From Desulfobacteraceae bacterium (lineage in GTDB: Bacteria > Desulfobacterota > Desulfobacteria > Desulfobacterales > SURF-7), in contig JAUXCK010000003.1 of the NCBI GenBank assembly GCA_030618925.1, forward strand, positions 1 to 25,549: a stretch of 25,549 nucleotides of DNA. Direction: 5' to 3'. Below, piece after piece: positions 1-6,813 of the stretch. The stretch's first letter is position 1, and each line of letters opens with the position of its first letter. The position numbers and the translations under genes are program-made. The notes under the pieces are model-generated. The model was not told the DNA's origin. It worked only from the letters and a program-made list of their open reading frames with translations, and did not search any database.

Positions 1-4
1 CTAA

Positions 5-38
5 GACCGCTTGGCCTCCGACTTGGCGGTCAGTTTTT
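5..38 (+). terminator. Rho-independent terminator of an upstream gene outside the window
   Basis: A 6-bp perfect stem (GACCGC at 5-10 with GCGGTC at 26-31) is followed by AGTTTTTGAGTTTTT, giving a T-run on the + strand. The loop is long (15 nt), so the hairpin is only moderately strong. It would end a + strand unit lying left of the window. Confidence 0.5.
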
Positions 39-134
39 GAGTTTTTGAAATAACACCCTAAATGAGCCCCTGCAATACTGTCAAGGAAAAAATATAATAG
101 CACTCATTTATCTAATTTTTTTGAGCCTTACTTG

Positions 135-163
135 TTGACAATTGAATATGCCTCCATTAATAT
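135..163 (+). promoter_or_regulatory. Sigma-70-type promoter for the crotonase gene
   Basis: A perfect TTGACA (135-140) is followed after 17 bp by TAATAT (158-163, four of six consensus bases). It would start transcription near 170, leaving a leader of about 105 nt before the GTG start at 276. A second TATAAT lies at 93-98 but has no good -35 box. No known riboswitch is recognisable in the leader. Confidence 0.5.
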
Positions 164-275
164 ATTTTATCCAACTGGTTAAACTGTTGTTTTTTATGAT
201 ATTATTTAAATTGTCCGTGTAACTTTACCTTTTGAGGGTATCTTTTCTAAATCCATTAATAAAGGAGTGTGACTC

Positions 276-1055
276 GTGGGGGAATATGAGACAATAAACG
301 TGGAACAGTCAGACCATGTCGTAACCGTCACCCTGAACCGGCCGAAACTCAACCTTTTTAACTCCAAGATGATGGAAGAGATGATTGAGGTGTGGCATTC
401 CCTCAGGAACAATACAGACGCAAGGTTTCTCATTCTAAACGCTGCAGGGGATCATTTTAGCGCGGGAGCGGATCTCGACGAGCTTGGAGACGGCGATTTC
501 ACCCCGGAAGATGCCCGGCGGCAGCAACTTGCGGGTCATGAACTCATGAGAAGCCTGGAGAGCGTGGAACAGGTCACGGTTGCAGCACTCCAGGGTGCGG
601 TGGTGGGGGCCGGGATGGCGGTGGCCCAGGCCTGTGATTTTCGGATCATGACGGAAAACGCCTACTACCTGGTGCCTGAAGCCATGATCGGAACCTATTA
701 TACCTGGGGCTGCACCCCACGCCTGGTGAGGATGGTGGGCGCCTCAAAGGCCATGGAAATAATCATGACCTGTGACCCGGTGAATGCCCAGGAGGCTTAC
801 AGGCTCAATCTGGCCAACAAGGTGGTCCCCAACGATGCCCTTATGGAATCCACCCATGAATTTGTTTCCAAGATTGCCGGAAAAAGCCCCACGTGCATCA
901 GAATTACCAAGAAAGTCGCCCTGGGTGCTGCAATGGAAGGGTTTGGGAACATGCTTGCGGTGGAAGCCGAGCTGATGCAGGGGGTGGTCTACACCGGTGA
1001 AACCCACGAAGGGATCGGAGCGTTCCTGGAAAAACGGAAACCCAAATTCAAATGA
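276..1055 (+). CDS. Enoyl-CoA hydratase/isomerase (crotonase) family protein with altered active site
   Basis: This 259-residue cytoplasmic protein has the usual length and layout of the crotonase fold. The acyl-CoA/oxyanion-hole segment SAGADLDEL is at residues 62-70, the second glycine-rich segment GAVVGAGMAVAQACD at 107-121, and the PEA segment at 134-136. In true enoyl-CoA hydratases two glutamates act in catalysis. By alignment from memory the first is replaced by Ala115, while the second is kept as Glu135. Family members with one of the two acids often catalyse isomerisation, hydrolysis, decarboxylation or other acyl-CoA chemistry, so plain hydratase activity should not be assumed. The GTG start follows AAAGGAG (261-267) with good spacing. 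The gene stands alone and converges on proC with a 22-bp gap, so the context gives no substrate. Confidence 0.88.
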   Translation: MGEYETINVEQSDHVVTVTLNRPKLNLFNSKMMEEMIEVWHSLRNNTDARFLILNAAGDHFSAGADLDELGDGDFTPEDARRQQLAGHELMRSLESVEQVTVAALQGAVVGAGMAVAQACDFRIMTENAYYLVPEAMIGTYYTWGCTPRLVRMVGASKAMEIIMTCDPVNAQEAYRLNLANKVVPNDALMESTHEFVSKIAGKSPTCIRITKKVALGAAMEGFGNMLAVEAELMQGVVYTGETHEGIGAFLEKRKPKFK

Positions 1056-1077
1056 GCGGCTGGATAACCGTCTCTTT

Positions 1078-1932
1078 TTACCCGCTCAGCTCTCTCGACC
1101 GCTCGGCCGCCGCGGAAATGGCCTCAACCAGGTTCTCCTTTACATTGTTCAGCTCAATAATCTTGAAGGCGGCTTCTGTGGTGCCCCCGGGTGATGTAAC
1201 CCTGTGGCGAAGGGCCTCCGGAGACGCATCCCCTTCCTCCATGAGTTTCAGGGCGCCTTTTATGGTATTCAGGGTCAGACGTTTTGCAATCCCGGGATCA
1301 AATCCCAATGCAATGCCCGCATCGATCATTGACTCAGCCAGAAAAAAAACATAGGCCGGACCGGACCCTGACAACGCCGTCACTGCATCCAGGTCCGCCT
1401 CCTGGACCTGAACAACGATGCCGATGGCTTCCAAAATTGTTGTGGCTGTCTGAATATCGTCCGGGGTAACAAACCGGTTCCCGCTCATCCCGGATGTTCC
1501 GGCAAGAACCAGTGCCGGCATGTTCGGCATCACCCTTATGATGGGCAGGTTTTCCATTGATATTTTATCCAAATCCGTATAAAATATACTTTCAAGTTTC
1601 TGAGTCGTAATGCCGGCTGCAATGGAAAGAATGAGTTTACGACCGCTGACATGACTGTAAACAGGATCTTCGACAATCGAGCGCAAAACCGGTTCCATCA
1701 CCTGCGGTTTTACCGCCAGGATAATAAGGTCACATGCCTTAAAAACGCCGGCATTGTCACTGGTGACCCGGATACCGAACGACTTTTTCAGCAGATCGAG
1801 GCGCTCCTGGCTGATATCACTCACAATCAGGCCCGACGGATCAATCACGTTTGAGCGGATAAGGGCGCCGGCAAATGCTTCGCCCATATTCCCGGCACCA
1901 ATAATTCCGATTTTTTGATTCAGTTTACTCAA
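1078..1932 (-). CDS. proC: Pyrroline-5-carboxylate reductase
   Basis: ProC reduces 1-pyrroline-5-carboxylate to L-proline with NAD(P)H, the last step of proline synthesis in the cytoplasm. The 284-residue product has the N-terminal Rossmann dinucleotide motif GAGNMG (12-17), the conserved segment VTALSGSGPAYVF (184-196) in the helical dimerisation domain, and the family signature around TSPGGTT (246-252). Length and order match the family. The start is TTG at 1930-1932, preceded by GGGAGG (1940-1945) at 7 nt; no better start lies nearby. It is divergent from yggT, and proC next to yggT and divIVA is a recurrent neighbourhood in bacteria. No clear promoter was found for it in the shared 200-bp gap. 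Confidence 0.96.
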   Translation of the reverse strand: MSKLNQKIGIIGAGNMGEAFAGALIRSNVIDPSGLIVSDISQERLDLLKKSFGIRVTSDNAGVFKACDLIILAVKPQVMEPVLRSIVEDPVYSHVSGRKLILSIAAGITTQKLESIFYTDLDKISMENLPIIRVMPNMPALVLAGTSGMSGNRFVTPDDIQTATTILEAIGIVVQVQEADLDAVTALSGSGPAYVFFLAESMIDAGIALGFDPGIAKRLTLNTIKGALKLMEEGDASPEALRHRVTSPGGTTEAAFKIIELNNVKENLVEAISAAAERSRELSG

Positions 1933-2033
1933 AATACAACCTCCCGGATCATTTTAACCATGGTTTTTGGCTCTTTGACATGAGTTAATATCTGTCATCC
2001 GGGGAAACTGTCAATGATTTTGCATGAAATATC

Positions 2034-2062
2034 TTGACTTTGGACAAGATTTCGTTAATTAT
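2034..2062 (+). promoter_or_regulatory. Candidate sigma-70 promoter for yggT-divIVA
   Basis: TTGACT (2034-2039) is separated by 17 bp from AATTAT (2057-2062). It lies about 80 bp before yggT in the gap divergent from proC. The spacing is ideal, the -35 box matches five of six bases and the -10 box four of six. Confidence 0.4.
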
Positions 2063-2142
2063 TCCACTTAGTTTTTACCGGGGAAGCGACCCCGTTATCA
2101 CACCCGACTGACCCTGACATATATTGAGGTTTCTTGTTCATC

Positions 2143-2451
2143 ATGTTTATTTTCGGTTATCTTATCCAGGCAGCTGCAGTGGTTCTTGATATTGTCCTGT
2201 ATTTTTTCATGCTGCTCATCATCGCCCGGGCAGTCCTTTCATGGGTTAGCCCTGATCCTTATAACCCTATTGTCCGGTTTATTAACAATGTAACAGAACC
2301 GGTGCTTTACCGTGTGAGGACAAAACTTCCCCTGGCCATATCCGGCATTGATTTTTCGCCCATCATTGTTATTTTGGCCATCTACTTTTTGCAAATATTT
2401 GTGGTGAACAGTCTTCACGAAATTGCGGCCAGAATGTTAAACGGGCTCTAA
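2143..2451 (+). CDS. YggT family membrane protein
   Basis: A small integral membrane protein of about 102 residues. It has a first hydrophobic span over roughly residues 3-30, then the family motif (ARAVLSWVSPDPYNPIVRF, with TEPVLYRVR shortly after), and a second span near 70-92. YggT (YlmG in Gram-positives and plastids) is linked to membrane or division-site organisation, but its biochemical role is not settled. An upstream TTG at 2134 is a possible start, with GAGG (2126-2129) only 4 nt away. The ATG at 2143 is chosen because homologues typically begin close to the MFIFG-like segment; its spacing from GAGG is long at 13 nt. divIVA follows after 46 bp and is probably co-transcribed. Confidence 0.9.
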   Translation: MFIFGYLIQAAAVVLDIVLYFFMLLIIARAVLSWVSPDPYNPIVRFINNVTEPVLYRVRTKLPLAISGIDFSPIIVILAIYFLQIFVVNSLHEIAARMLNGL

Positions 2452-2497
2452 CCCGCAGGTCGTATGGTCGATACCCAAAAAAAAGGCAGGTTCAATC

Positions 2498-3001
2498 ATG
2501 GTTAAAATCAATCCACATGATATTCAGCAACAGCAATTTAAAGTAAAATTCAGAGGGTTTGATATTCAGGAAGTCGATTCATTTCTCGAGAAGATATCCG
2601 ATCAATTCGAATCTTTGATGGATGAAAGCAAAAAGTACAAAGAAAAAGTTGAACGGCTCGATCTGGAAAGTCAGGGGTATAAAAAGCGTGAGGAGATCTT
2701 TAAACGCGCCATATTGAATTCCCAGAAAGTCCTGGAGCAGATGAAGCAGAATGCCCGGAAATCAGCCGAGCTGATTGTTGCCGAAGCGGAAGTGAATGCA
2801 GAAAAATTACTGAACAGGACGCATCAGCGGCTCTCCCAACTACATGAAGATATTAACGAACTCAAACGCCAGCGCATGCAGATCGAGATTCAGTTGCGCG
2901 GCATCCTTGAATCCCACACAAAACTCCTTGACATGGGAGAAGAAGAAACAAAATCAGCAGATGAAAAAGATACAAAGGTACAGCTGCTTCCTCGAACATA
3001 G
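2498..3001 (+). CDS. DivIVA domain-containing coiled-coil protein
   Basis: The 167-residue protein begins with the DivIVA lipid-binding N-terminal segment: NPHDIQQQQFKVKFRGFD at about 5-22, then EVDSFL. A long charged helical stretch predicted as coiled coil covers roughly residues 30-150, and the tail is acidic and lysine-rich. DivIVA proteins oligomerise on negatively curved membrane and recruit division or polarity factors; in Gram-negative deltaproteobacteria the target is generally unknown. It lies 46 bp after yggT on the same strand, the arrangement also seen in Gram-positive division clusters. The ATG at 2498 has only a weak AGG-type ribosome site (in GGCAGG, near 2485-2490). Confidence 0.92.
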   Translation: MVKINPHDIQQQQFKVKFRGFDIQEVDSFLEKISDQFESLMDESKKYKEKVERLDLESQGYKKREEIFKRAILNSQKVLEQMKQNARKSAELIVAEAEVNAEKLLNRTHQRLSQLHEDINELKRQRMQIEIQLRGILESHTKLLDMGEEETKSADEKDTKVQLLPRT

Positions 3002-3334
3002 ACCCTGTTTCCAATAGCACAGATAAAATAACCCCTCCGGGACCTTTCTCGAACAAAGAAGGAAAACCCGGATAAGGACCCATTTTTTATCTTTTCACTT
3101 GACTGAAAATCTATACGTGGTAAACTTCATTATACAATCATTTCAATAATTCCTGGCCGAATCCGGCCTGTAATGCCTGTGCATTTCTAATCTGTATTCA
3201 AATATTCCATTATTAGATATTTTCCCGGGCAAAAACCATATGACAGCGTCAGACCTTTTTGCCTGTCACAACGGCACGCATATATTACAATAAATAATTT
3301 AAATATCGGGTAGTTACATTACAGGAGCAACCAA
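3002..3334. other. Intergenic region between divIVA and pilT
   Basis: This 333-bp AT-rich gap has no convincing coding frame. Near its start an imperfect inverted repeat (CCGGG near 3038, CCCGG near 3067) precedes a T-run at 3083-3088 and could be a weak divIVA terminator. TTGACT at 3099-3104 with TAAACT at 3121-3126 is a weak promoter candidate, and a second candidate at 3259-3286 is listed separately. No RNA gene was recognised. Confidence 0.4.
3259..3286 (+). promoter_or_regulatory. Weak promoter candidate for the pilT cluster
   Basis: TTGCCT (3259-3264) is followed after 16 bp by TATATT (3281-3286). The -10 box is good and the -35 box fair. It lies about 50 bp upstream of the first pilT-type gene. 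Confidence 0.3.
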
Positions 3335-4417
3335 ATGGCAAAAATTGATGCTTTTTTCAAATTAATGCATGAACAGGGCGCCTCAGACCTTCACCTCATG
3401 GCCGGAGGGCAGCCCGCCCTTAGAATACGGGGCGATATTGAGAGAGTAAAATATGATGTCCTTGATAATGATCATTTAAGGAGCATGATTTATGAAATTA
3501 CACCCGAAGAAAAAATAAAACTATTTGAGGAGACCGGGGACATCGATTTCGGGTATGAAATCCTCGGACTGGCCAGATATCGTGTCAACTTCTTCATGCA
3601 GAGGAGCGGTGTGGGTGCTGTCTTCAGGGAAATCCCCAGCGTGATTGCCACCACCGAACAACTGGGTCTCCCGCCGGTGGTCGCAAAGCTGGCAACCCTC
3701 CCCCGTGGCCTGGTGGTGTTGACAGGGCCGACAGGAAGTGGAAAATCAACCACCCTTGCGGCCATCATCGATGTGGCCAACCGCATCCGCAAGGACCATA
3801 TCATTACCATAGAAGATCCCATAGAATTTGTACACAACGGCCAGAATTGTATCATAAACCATCGTGAAGTGGGCGTTCATACCAAATCATTTGCAGCAGC
3901 CCTGAGAGGTGCTCTTCGTGAAGATCCGGATATTATTCTGGTGGGTGAGATGAGGGACCTGGATACCATGTCGCTGGCAATAGAGGCCGCATCCACCGGA
4001 CACCTCGTATTTGCAACCCTTCACACCACCAGTGCAGCAAAAACCGTTGATCGAATCATCGAGGTTTTTCCCGGAGACCAGCAGGCTCAAATCAGGTCCA
4101 CCCTGGCAGACGGCCTGAGGGCCGTTGTCGCCCAGGTGCTGTTTAAAAGAATCGATAAAAAAGGCCGCTGTGTGGCACCGGAAGTTCTCATTGCAACCCC
4201 TGCTGTCCGGAACCTGATCAGAGAATCCAAAACACACCAGCTCCCTTCCATGATGCAGACCGGAAAAAAGTACGGGATGCAGCTTCTGGACGATGCCATC
4301 ATGAATCTTTTCAACAAGGGATGGATCAGCGCGGATGAAGCATACGCCAAATCGAATGACAAGGATCAGTTTAGACCATTCCTGACATCAGGGCCTTCAG
4401 ACTTTACAGAGGCATAG
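3335..4417 (+). CDS. pilT: Type IV pilus retraction ATPase, PilT family
   Basis: PilT is a cytoplasmic hexameric ATPase that powers disassembly of the type IV pilus at the inner-membrane base. The 360-residue product shows the N-terminal ASDLHL signature (16-21), Walker A GPTGSGKST (131-139), the Asp box around IEDPIEF (159-165), Walker B with DPDIILVGEMRD (197-208), the His box TGHLVFATLHT (221-231), and the PilT-type C-terminal AVRNLIRE (290-297), which separates it from secretion ATPases such as PilB. All key residues are intact and the length is typical. The ATG follows AGGAG (3323-3327) at 7 nt. A second PilT-like gene lies 138 bp downstream on the same strand. Confidence 0.95.
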   Translation: MAKIDAFFKLMHEQGASDLHLMAGGQPALRIRGDIERVKYDVLDNDHLRSMIYEITPEEKIKLFEETGDIDFGYEILGLARYRVNFFMQRSGVGAVFREIPSVIATTEQLGLPPVVAKLATLPRGLVVLTGPTGSGKSTTLAAIIDVANRIRKDHIITIEDPIEFVHNGQNCIINHREVGVHTKSFAAALRGALREDPDIILVGEMRDLDTMSLAIEAASTGHLVFATLHTTSAAKTVDRIIEVFPGDQQAQIRSTLADGLRAVVAQVLFKRIDKKGRCVAPEVLIATPAVRNLIRESKTHQLPSMMQTGKKYGMQLLDDAIMNLFNKGWISADEAYAKSNDKDQFRPFLTSGPSDFTEA

Positions 4418-4478
4418 TCTTGAATACCATTGAAATACAGTAAAATTTTCCTGGCTTACCCGAAGGGAACCACTGTCT

Positions 4479-4503
4479 TTCCCTTTTTCTAAAGGGGGAT
4501 TTT
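4479..4503. repeat. Dispersed palindromic repeat, CCCTTT...AAAGGG type
   Basis: The 25-nt sequence is a short palindrome with a TTCT loop, ending in GGGGGATTTT. It is the reverse complement of 14122-14146 at 24 of 25 positions, and related copies lie at 20793-20884 and 25411-25447. It sits between the two pilT-type genes and could form a hairpin in their transcript. Confidence 0.75.
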
Positions 4504-4555
4504 AAATCCGCCAACCCGTCAGCATTGAAAACTTGTCTATAAAAGAGGACATCCA

Positions 4556-5722
4556 ATGAAAAAACAGGAACTTGATCATATCCTTGCCAGAATGCTTGAC
4601 TCCTTTGAGAATGTGTCGGACCTGAACTTGACCGTCGGGAAACCGATGCAGGTAGAAAGTTCCGGCGAGCTGCTTCAAGTGGATATGAAACCGTTTTTTG
4701 AGGAACTCACCCCGTTCCAGACGGAAACGCTTGCCCTGAACCTGATTAACAATGACACCCGCCTGACTGAAAAACTGATCACCGAGGGGTCCTGCGACCT
4801 GTCCTATAGTTTGCCGGGCAAGGCACGGTTCAGGGTTAATATTTTTTCCCAGTCCGGCAATTATTCCATTGTGCTGCGGCGCCTGGAATCAACAGTGCCC
4901 ACCATTACCGGTCTGAATCTGCCGGATGTCTTTCACCAGATTGCAGAAGAAAAAAACGGGATCATTATTATTACCGGTGCCACCGGTACCGGGAAGTCGA
5001 CTTCTCTGGCCGCAATTCTTGAACACATTAACGAAACCCGGTCCGTACATATTGTTGCCCTGGAAGATCCCATAGAATACGAGCACCCTCACAAAAAAGC
5101 CACATTCAATCAACGGGAGCTGGGTAAAGACTTTAATTCGTTTGCAAATGGCCTGCGGGCAGCTCTCAGGCAGGCACCGAAAGTGATTTTGGTGGGTGAG
5201 ATGCGTGACCGGGAAACCGTAGAAATTGGACTGAGGGCGGCTGAAACAGGTCACCTTGTATTAACCACCCTGCACACCGTTGATGCCGGCAAGACCGTTA
5301 ACCGTGTCCTCGGCATGTTCAACGCAGAGGAGGAAAATCAGATCCGGGTACGCCTGGCTGAAACCATGCGCTGGATCATCTGCCAGAGGCTTCTTCCAAA
5401 AGTCATCGGCGGCCGTATTGCTACATTTGAAATCCTCGGCACAAACCTGAGGGTAAAAGACGCCATCCTCCATGGAGAGTCTGAAGGAAAAACTTTTTAC
5501 GACATCATGGAAAACAGCGGGGCATTCGGCATGGGCACGTTTGACCATCATATTATTGCGCTGTATGAACAGGGATTTATCTCCCAGGAAACCGCCCAGG
5601 CCTATTCATCCCGCCGAGGGATTGTGAACCGGGGCATCGATTCTGTAAAAAGCGCCAGGGGAGAGGCCACAACCGATATTGACAACCTTCAACTCGATCA
5701 TGCCTATGGCAAGCTCGGCTGA
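4556..5722 (+). CDS. Second PilT/PilU-like pilus retraction ATPase
   Basis: A 388-residue PilT-superfamily ATPase, probably a cytoplasmic accessory motor for pilus retraction. Walker A GATGTGKST is at 141-149, the Asp box LEDPIEY at 169-175, Walker B with VILVGEMRD at 210-218, and the His box TGHLVLTTLHT at 231-241. It differs from the first copy: the ASDLHL signature reads VSDLNL (20-25), the acidic residue before Walker B is lysine (PKV at 208-210 instead of PDI), and AVRNLIRE is replaced by LRVKDAIL. The C-terminal tail is extended. PilU-type paralogues commonly sit beside PilT and help it, so this is the favoured role, though a divergent PilT serving another pilus is possible. The ATG follows AGAGGA (4544-4549) at 6 nt. 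Confidence 0.9.
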   Translation: MKKQELDHILARMLDSFENVSDLNLTVGKPMQVESSGELLQVDMKPFFEELTPFQTETLALNLINNDTRLTEKLITEGSCDLSYSLPGKARFRVNIFSQSGNYSIVLRRLESTVPTITGLNLPDVFHQIAEEKNGIIIITGATGTGKSTSLAAILEHINETRSVHIVALEDPIEYEHPHKKATFNQRELGKDFNSFANGLRAALRQAPKVILVGEMRDRETVEIGLRAAETGHLVLTTLHTVDAGKTVNRVLGMFNAEEENQIRVRLAETMRWIICQRLLPKVIGGRIATFEILGTNLRVKDAILHGESEGKTFYDIMENSGAFGMGTFDHHIIALYEQGFISQETAQAYSSRRGIVNRGIDSVKSARGEATTDIDNLQLDHAYGKLG

Positions 5723-5759
5723 CCATGGGATTTAAAAAACGGAGGCAACGAGCAACCCA

Positions 5760-6440
5760 ATGAATATCCAATGTGATGAGTGTCAGAGCAAATTTAAAGT
5801 GTCTGATAAAAAAATTCCAAAAGGAAAATCCGCATCGGTTACCTGCCCGAAATGTAAAAACAAAATCATCATCAACCCGGATAAAGAGGAAGAGGACACT
5901 TTACTTGAAAATCCTGAGGCCAATGGTGACGATCTAGGGTTTAATTTTGAAAATGATTTTCCGGACAGCGATGAAGAGGCGGAAAGAGCGTTTGATTTCA
6001 TCGAAGATGAAGGCAAAACCGCCATGATATGCGAGACTGATCCTGATGTAAAAAAGCAGATCAAGCCGATTCTGGACTTCATGGAGTTCCACATCACTGA
6101 AATCAATGACGCCAGAGATGCCATAAAAAAATTGCGGTACAACTCCTATGACTTGATTATTGTAAATGAAAATTTTGACACCCGTGATCCGGATAATAAT
6201 GGTGTGCTCATATATCTCGCAAGGCTTCCCATGCTGATAAGGCGAAATATCTTTGTGGCCATGCTGAGCACCAGGTACCGCACCATGGATCACATGATGA
6301 CCCTGAATAAAAGCGTCAATATGATTATCAATCTGAAAAATTTGAATGAAATGGAAAGGATACTGAAACACGGCCTTTCGGACACTGATTTCTTTTATCG
6401 CATTTATCAGGAGTCGCTTAAAACCGCCGGCCGGGTATGA
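5760..6440 (+). CDS. MJ0042-type zinc-ribbon protein with degenerate receiver-like domain
   Basis: A 226-residue protein. Residues 1-40 form a zinc ribbon with cysteines at 5, 8, 29 and 32 (CxxC...CxxC), resembling the MJ0042/zinc-ribbon-5 family. An acidic linker follows at about 41-86. Residues 87-205 look like a receiver (CheY-like) domain: ICETDPDVKKQI at the start and YDLIIVNENFD where a phospho-acceptor aspartate is expected. There the sequence reads VNEN, so Asn takes the usual Asp position and phosphorylation is doubtful. No membrane segment is visible. It begins 37 bp after the second pilT-like gene and is probably co-transcribed, which suggests a regulatory or adaptor role in pilus retraction; this is inference. 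GGAGG (5741-5745) lies 14 nt before the ATG, an unusually long spacing. Confidence 0.85.
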   Translation: MNIQCDECQSKFKVSDKKIPKGKSASVTCPKCKNKIIINPDKEEEDTLLENPEANGDDLGFNFENDFPDSDEEAERAFDFIEDEGKTAMICETDPDVKKQIKPILDFMEFHITEINDARDAIKKLRYNSYDLIIVNENFDTRDPDNNGVLIYLARLPMLIRRNIFVAMLSTRYRTMDHMMTLNKSVNMIINLKNLNEMERILKHGLSDTDFFYRIYQESLKTAGRV

Positions 6441-6481
6441 TGGCACCGAGCGCCCGGACAGCCTGCAGAGATTTTTTGACC

Positions 6482-6552
6482 CGTCTAATTTAACCTATCT
6501 GATTTAACCCATCTAATTTAACCAGATCGAATTTAACCCATCTAATTTCAAT
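6482..6552. repeat. Five-copy tandem repeat, about 14 bp per unit
   Basis: Units at 6482-6495, 6496-6509, 6510-6523, 6524-6538 and 6539-6552 follow the pattern NATCTAATTTAACC with a few changes; one unit is 15 bp. The array is intergenic, ending at the likely promoter of the 53-residue protein gene. The TAATTTAACC core could be a repeated binding site or simple slippage-prone DNA. Confidence 0.85.
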
Positions 6553-6579
6553 TGACTTTTTCTGTTGATTGGATGTATT
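6552..6579 (+). promoter_or_regulatory. Weak promoter candidate for the 53-residue protein and MBL-fold hydrolase genes
   Basis: TTGACT (6552-6557) is followed after 16 bp by TGTATT (6574-6579). It directly abuts the 14-bp tandem array. The -10 box is poor, so this is tentative. Confidence 0.3.
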
Positions 6580-6651
6580 TGTTCCGGGGGATTGCATAAA
6601 GATCACAGCGCCCTGTTGGCGGCAACAACGGCGATCCCCTTAAATTCAGGA

Positions 6652-6813
6652 ATGGAAACAAAAATCAACAAATACACCTGCAGAGAATACAGGGCTGAAA
6701 TGATCCTTTTGGGGTTAAACAGACAGCTGAATCAGGACGACCTGCCTGAGGATGAAAAGCAGGTCCTCCGTGAAGAAATAAACAAACTGAAATCTGAAAT
6801 GGATATGGACTGA
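6652..6813 (+). CDS. Small conserved-looking protein of unknown function, coupled to MBL-fold hydrolase
   Basis: The likely product is 53 residues, starting METKINKYTC, highly charged and helical, with one cysteine. It has a pattern (YTCREYRAEMILLGLNRQL, then a DLPEDEKQVLREEINKL helix and a MDMD end) that resembles short proteins I recall from related sulfate reducers, without a known function. Its TGA overlaps the ATG of the following hydrolase gene by one base (TGATG), so translation is probably coupled. The ATG at 6652 has AGGA immediately before it, too close for a normal ribosome site; a longer form from TTG at 6565 (82 residues) is open, but its extra N-terminus looks non-coding. Confidence 0.7.
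   Translation: METKINKYTCREYRAEMILLGLNRQLNQDDLPEDEKQVLREEINKLKSEMDMD

Noticed and set aside
170..275. Riboswitch or attenuator in the crotonase leader
   Set aside because: Only a very short TACC...GGGTA hairpin near 225-242 is visible, with no known aptamer sequence.
5934..6446. Minus-strand frame of 170 codons opposite the zinc-ribbon/pseudo-receiver gene
   Set aside because: The plus-strand protein has a clear four-cysteine ribbon and domain layout; the opposite frame shows no family pattern and is a shadow.
6565..6651. TTG-initiated longer form of the 53-residue protein
   Set aside because: The added segment overlaps the promoter-like region and has low protein character. The conserved-looking part begins near METKINKYTC, although the ribosome site for that start is weak.
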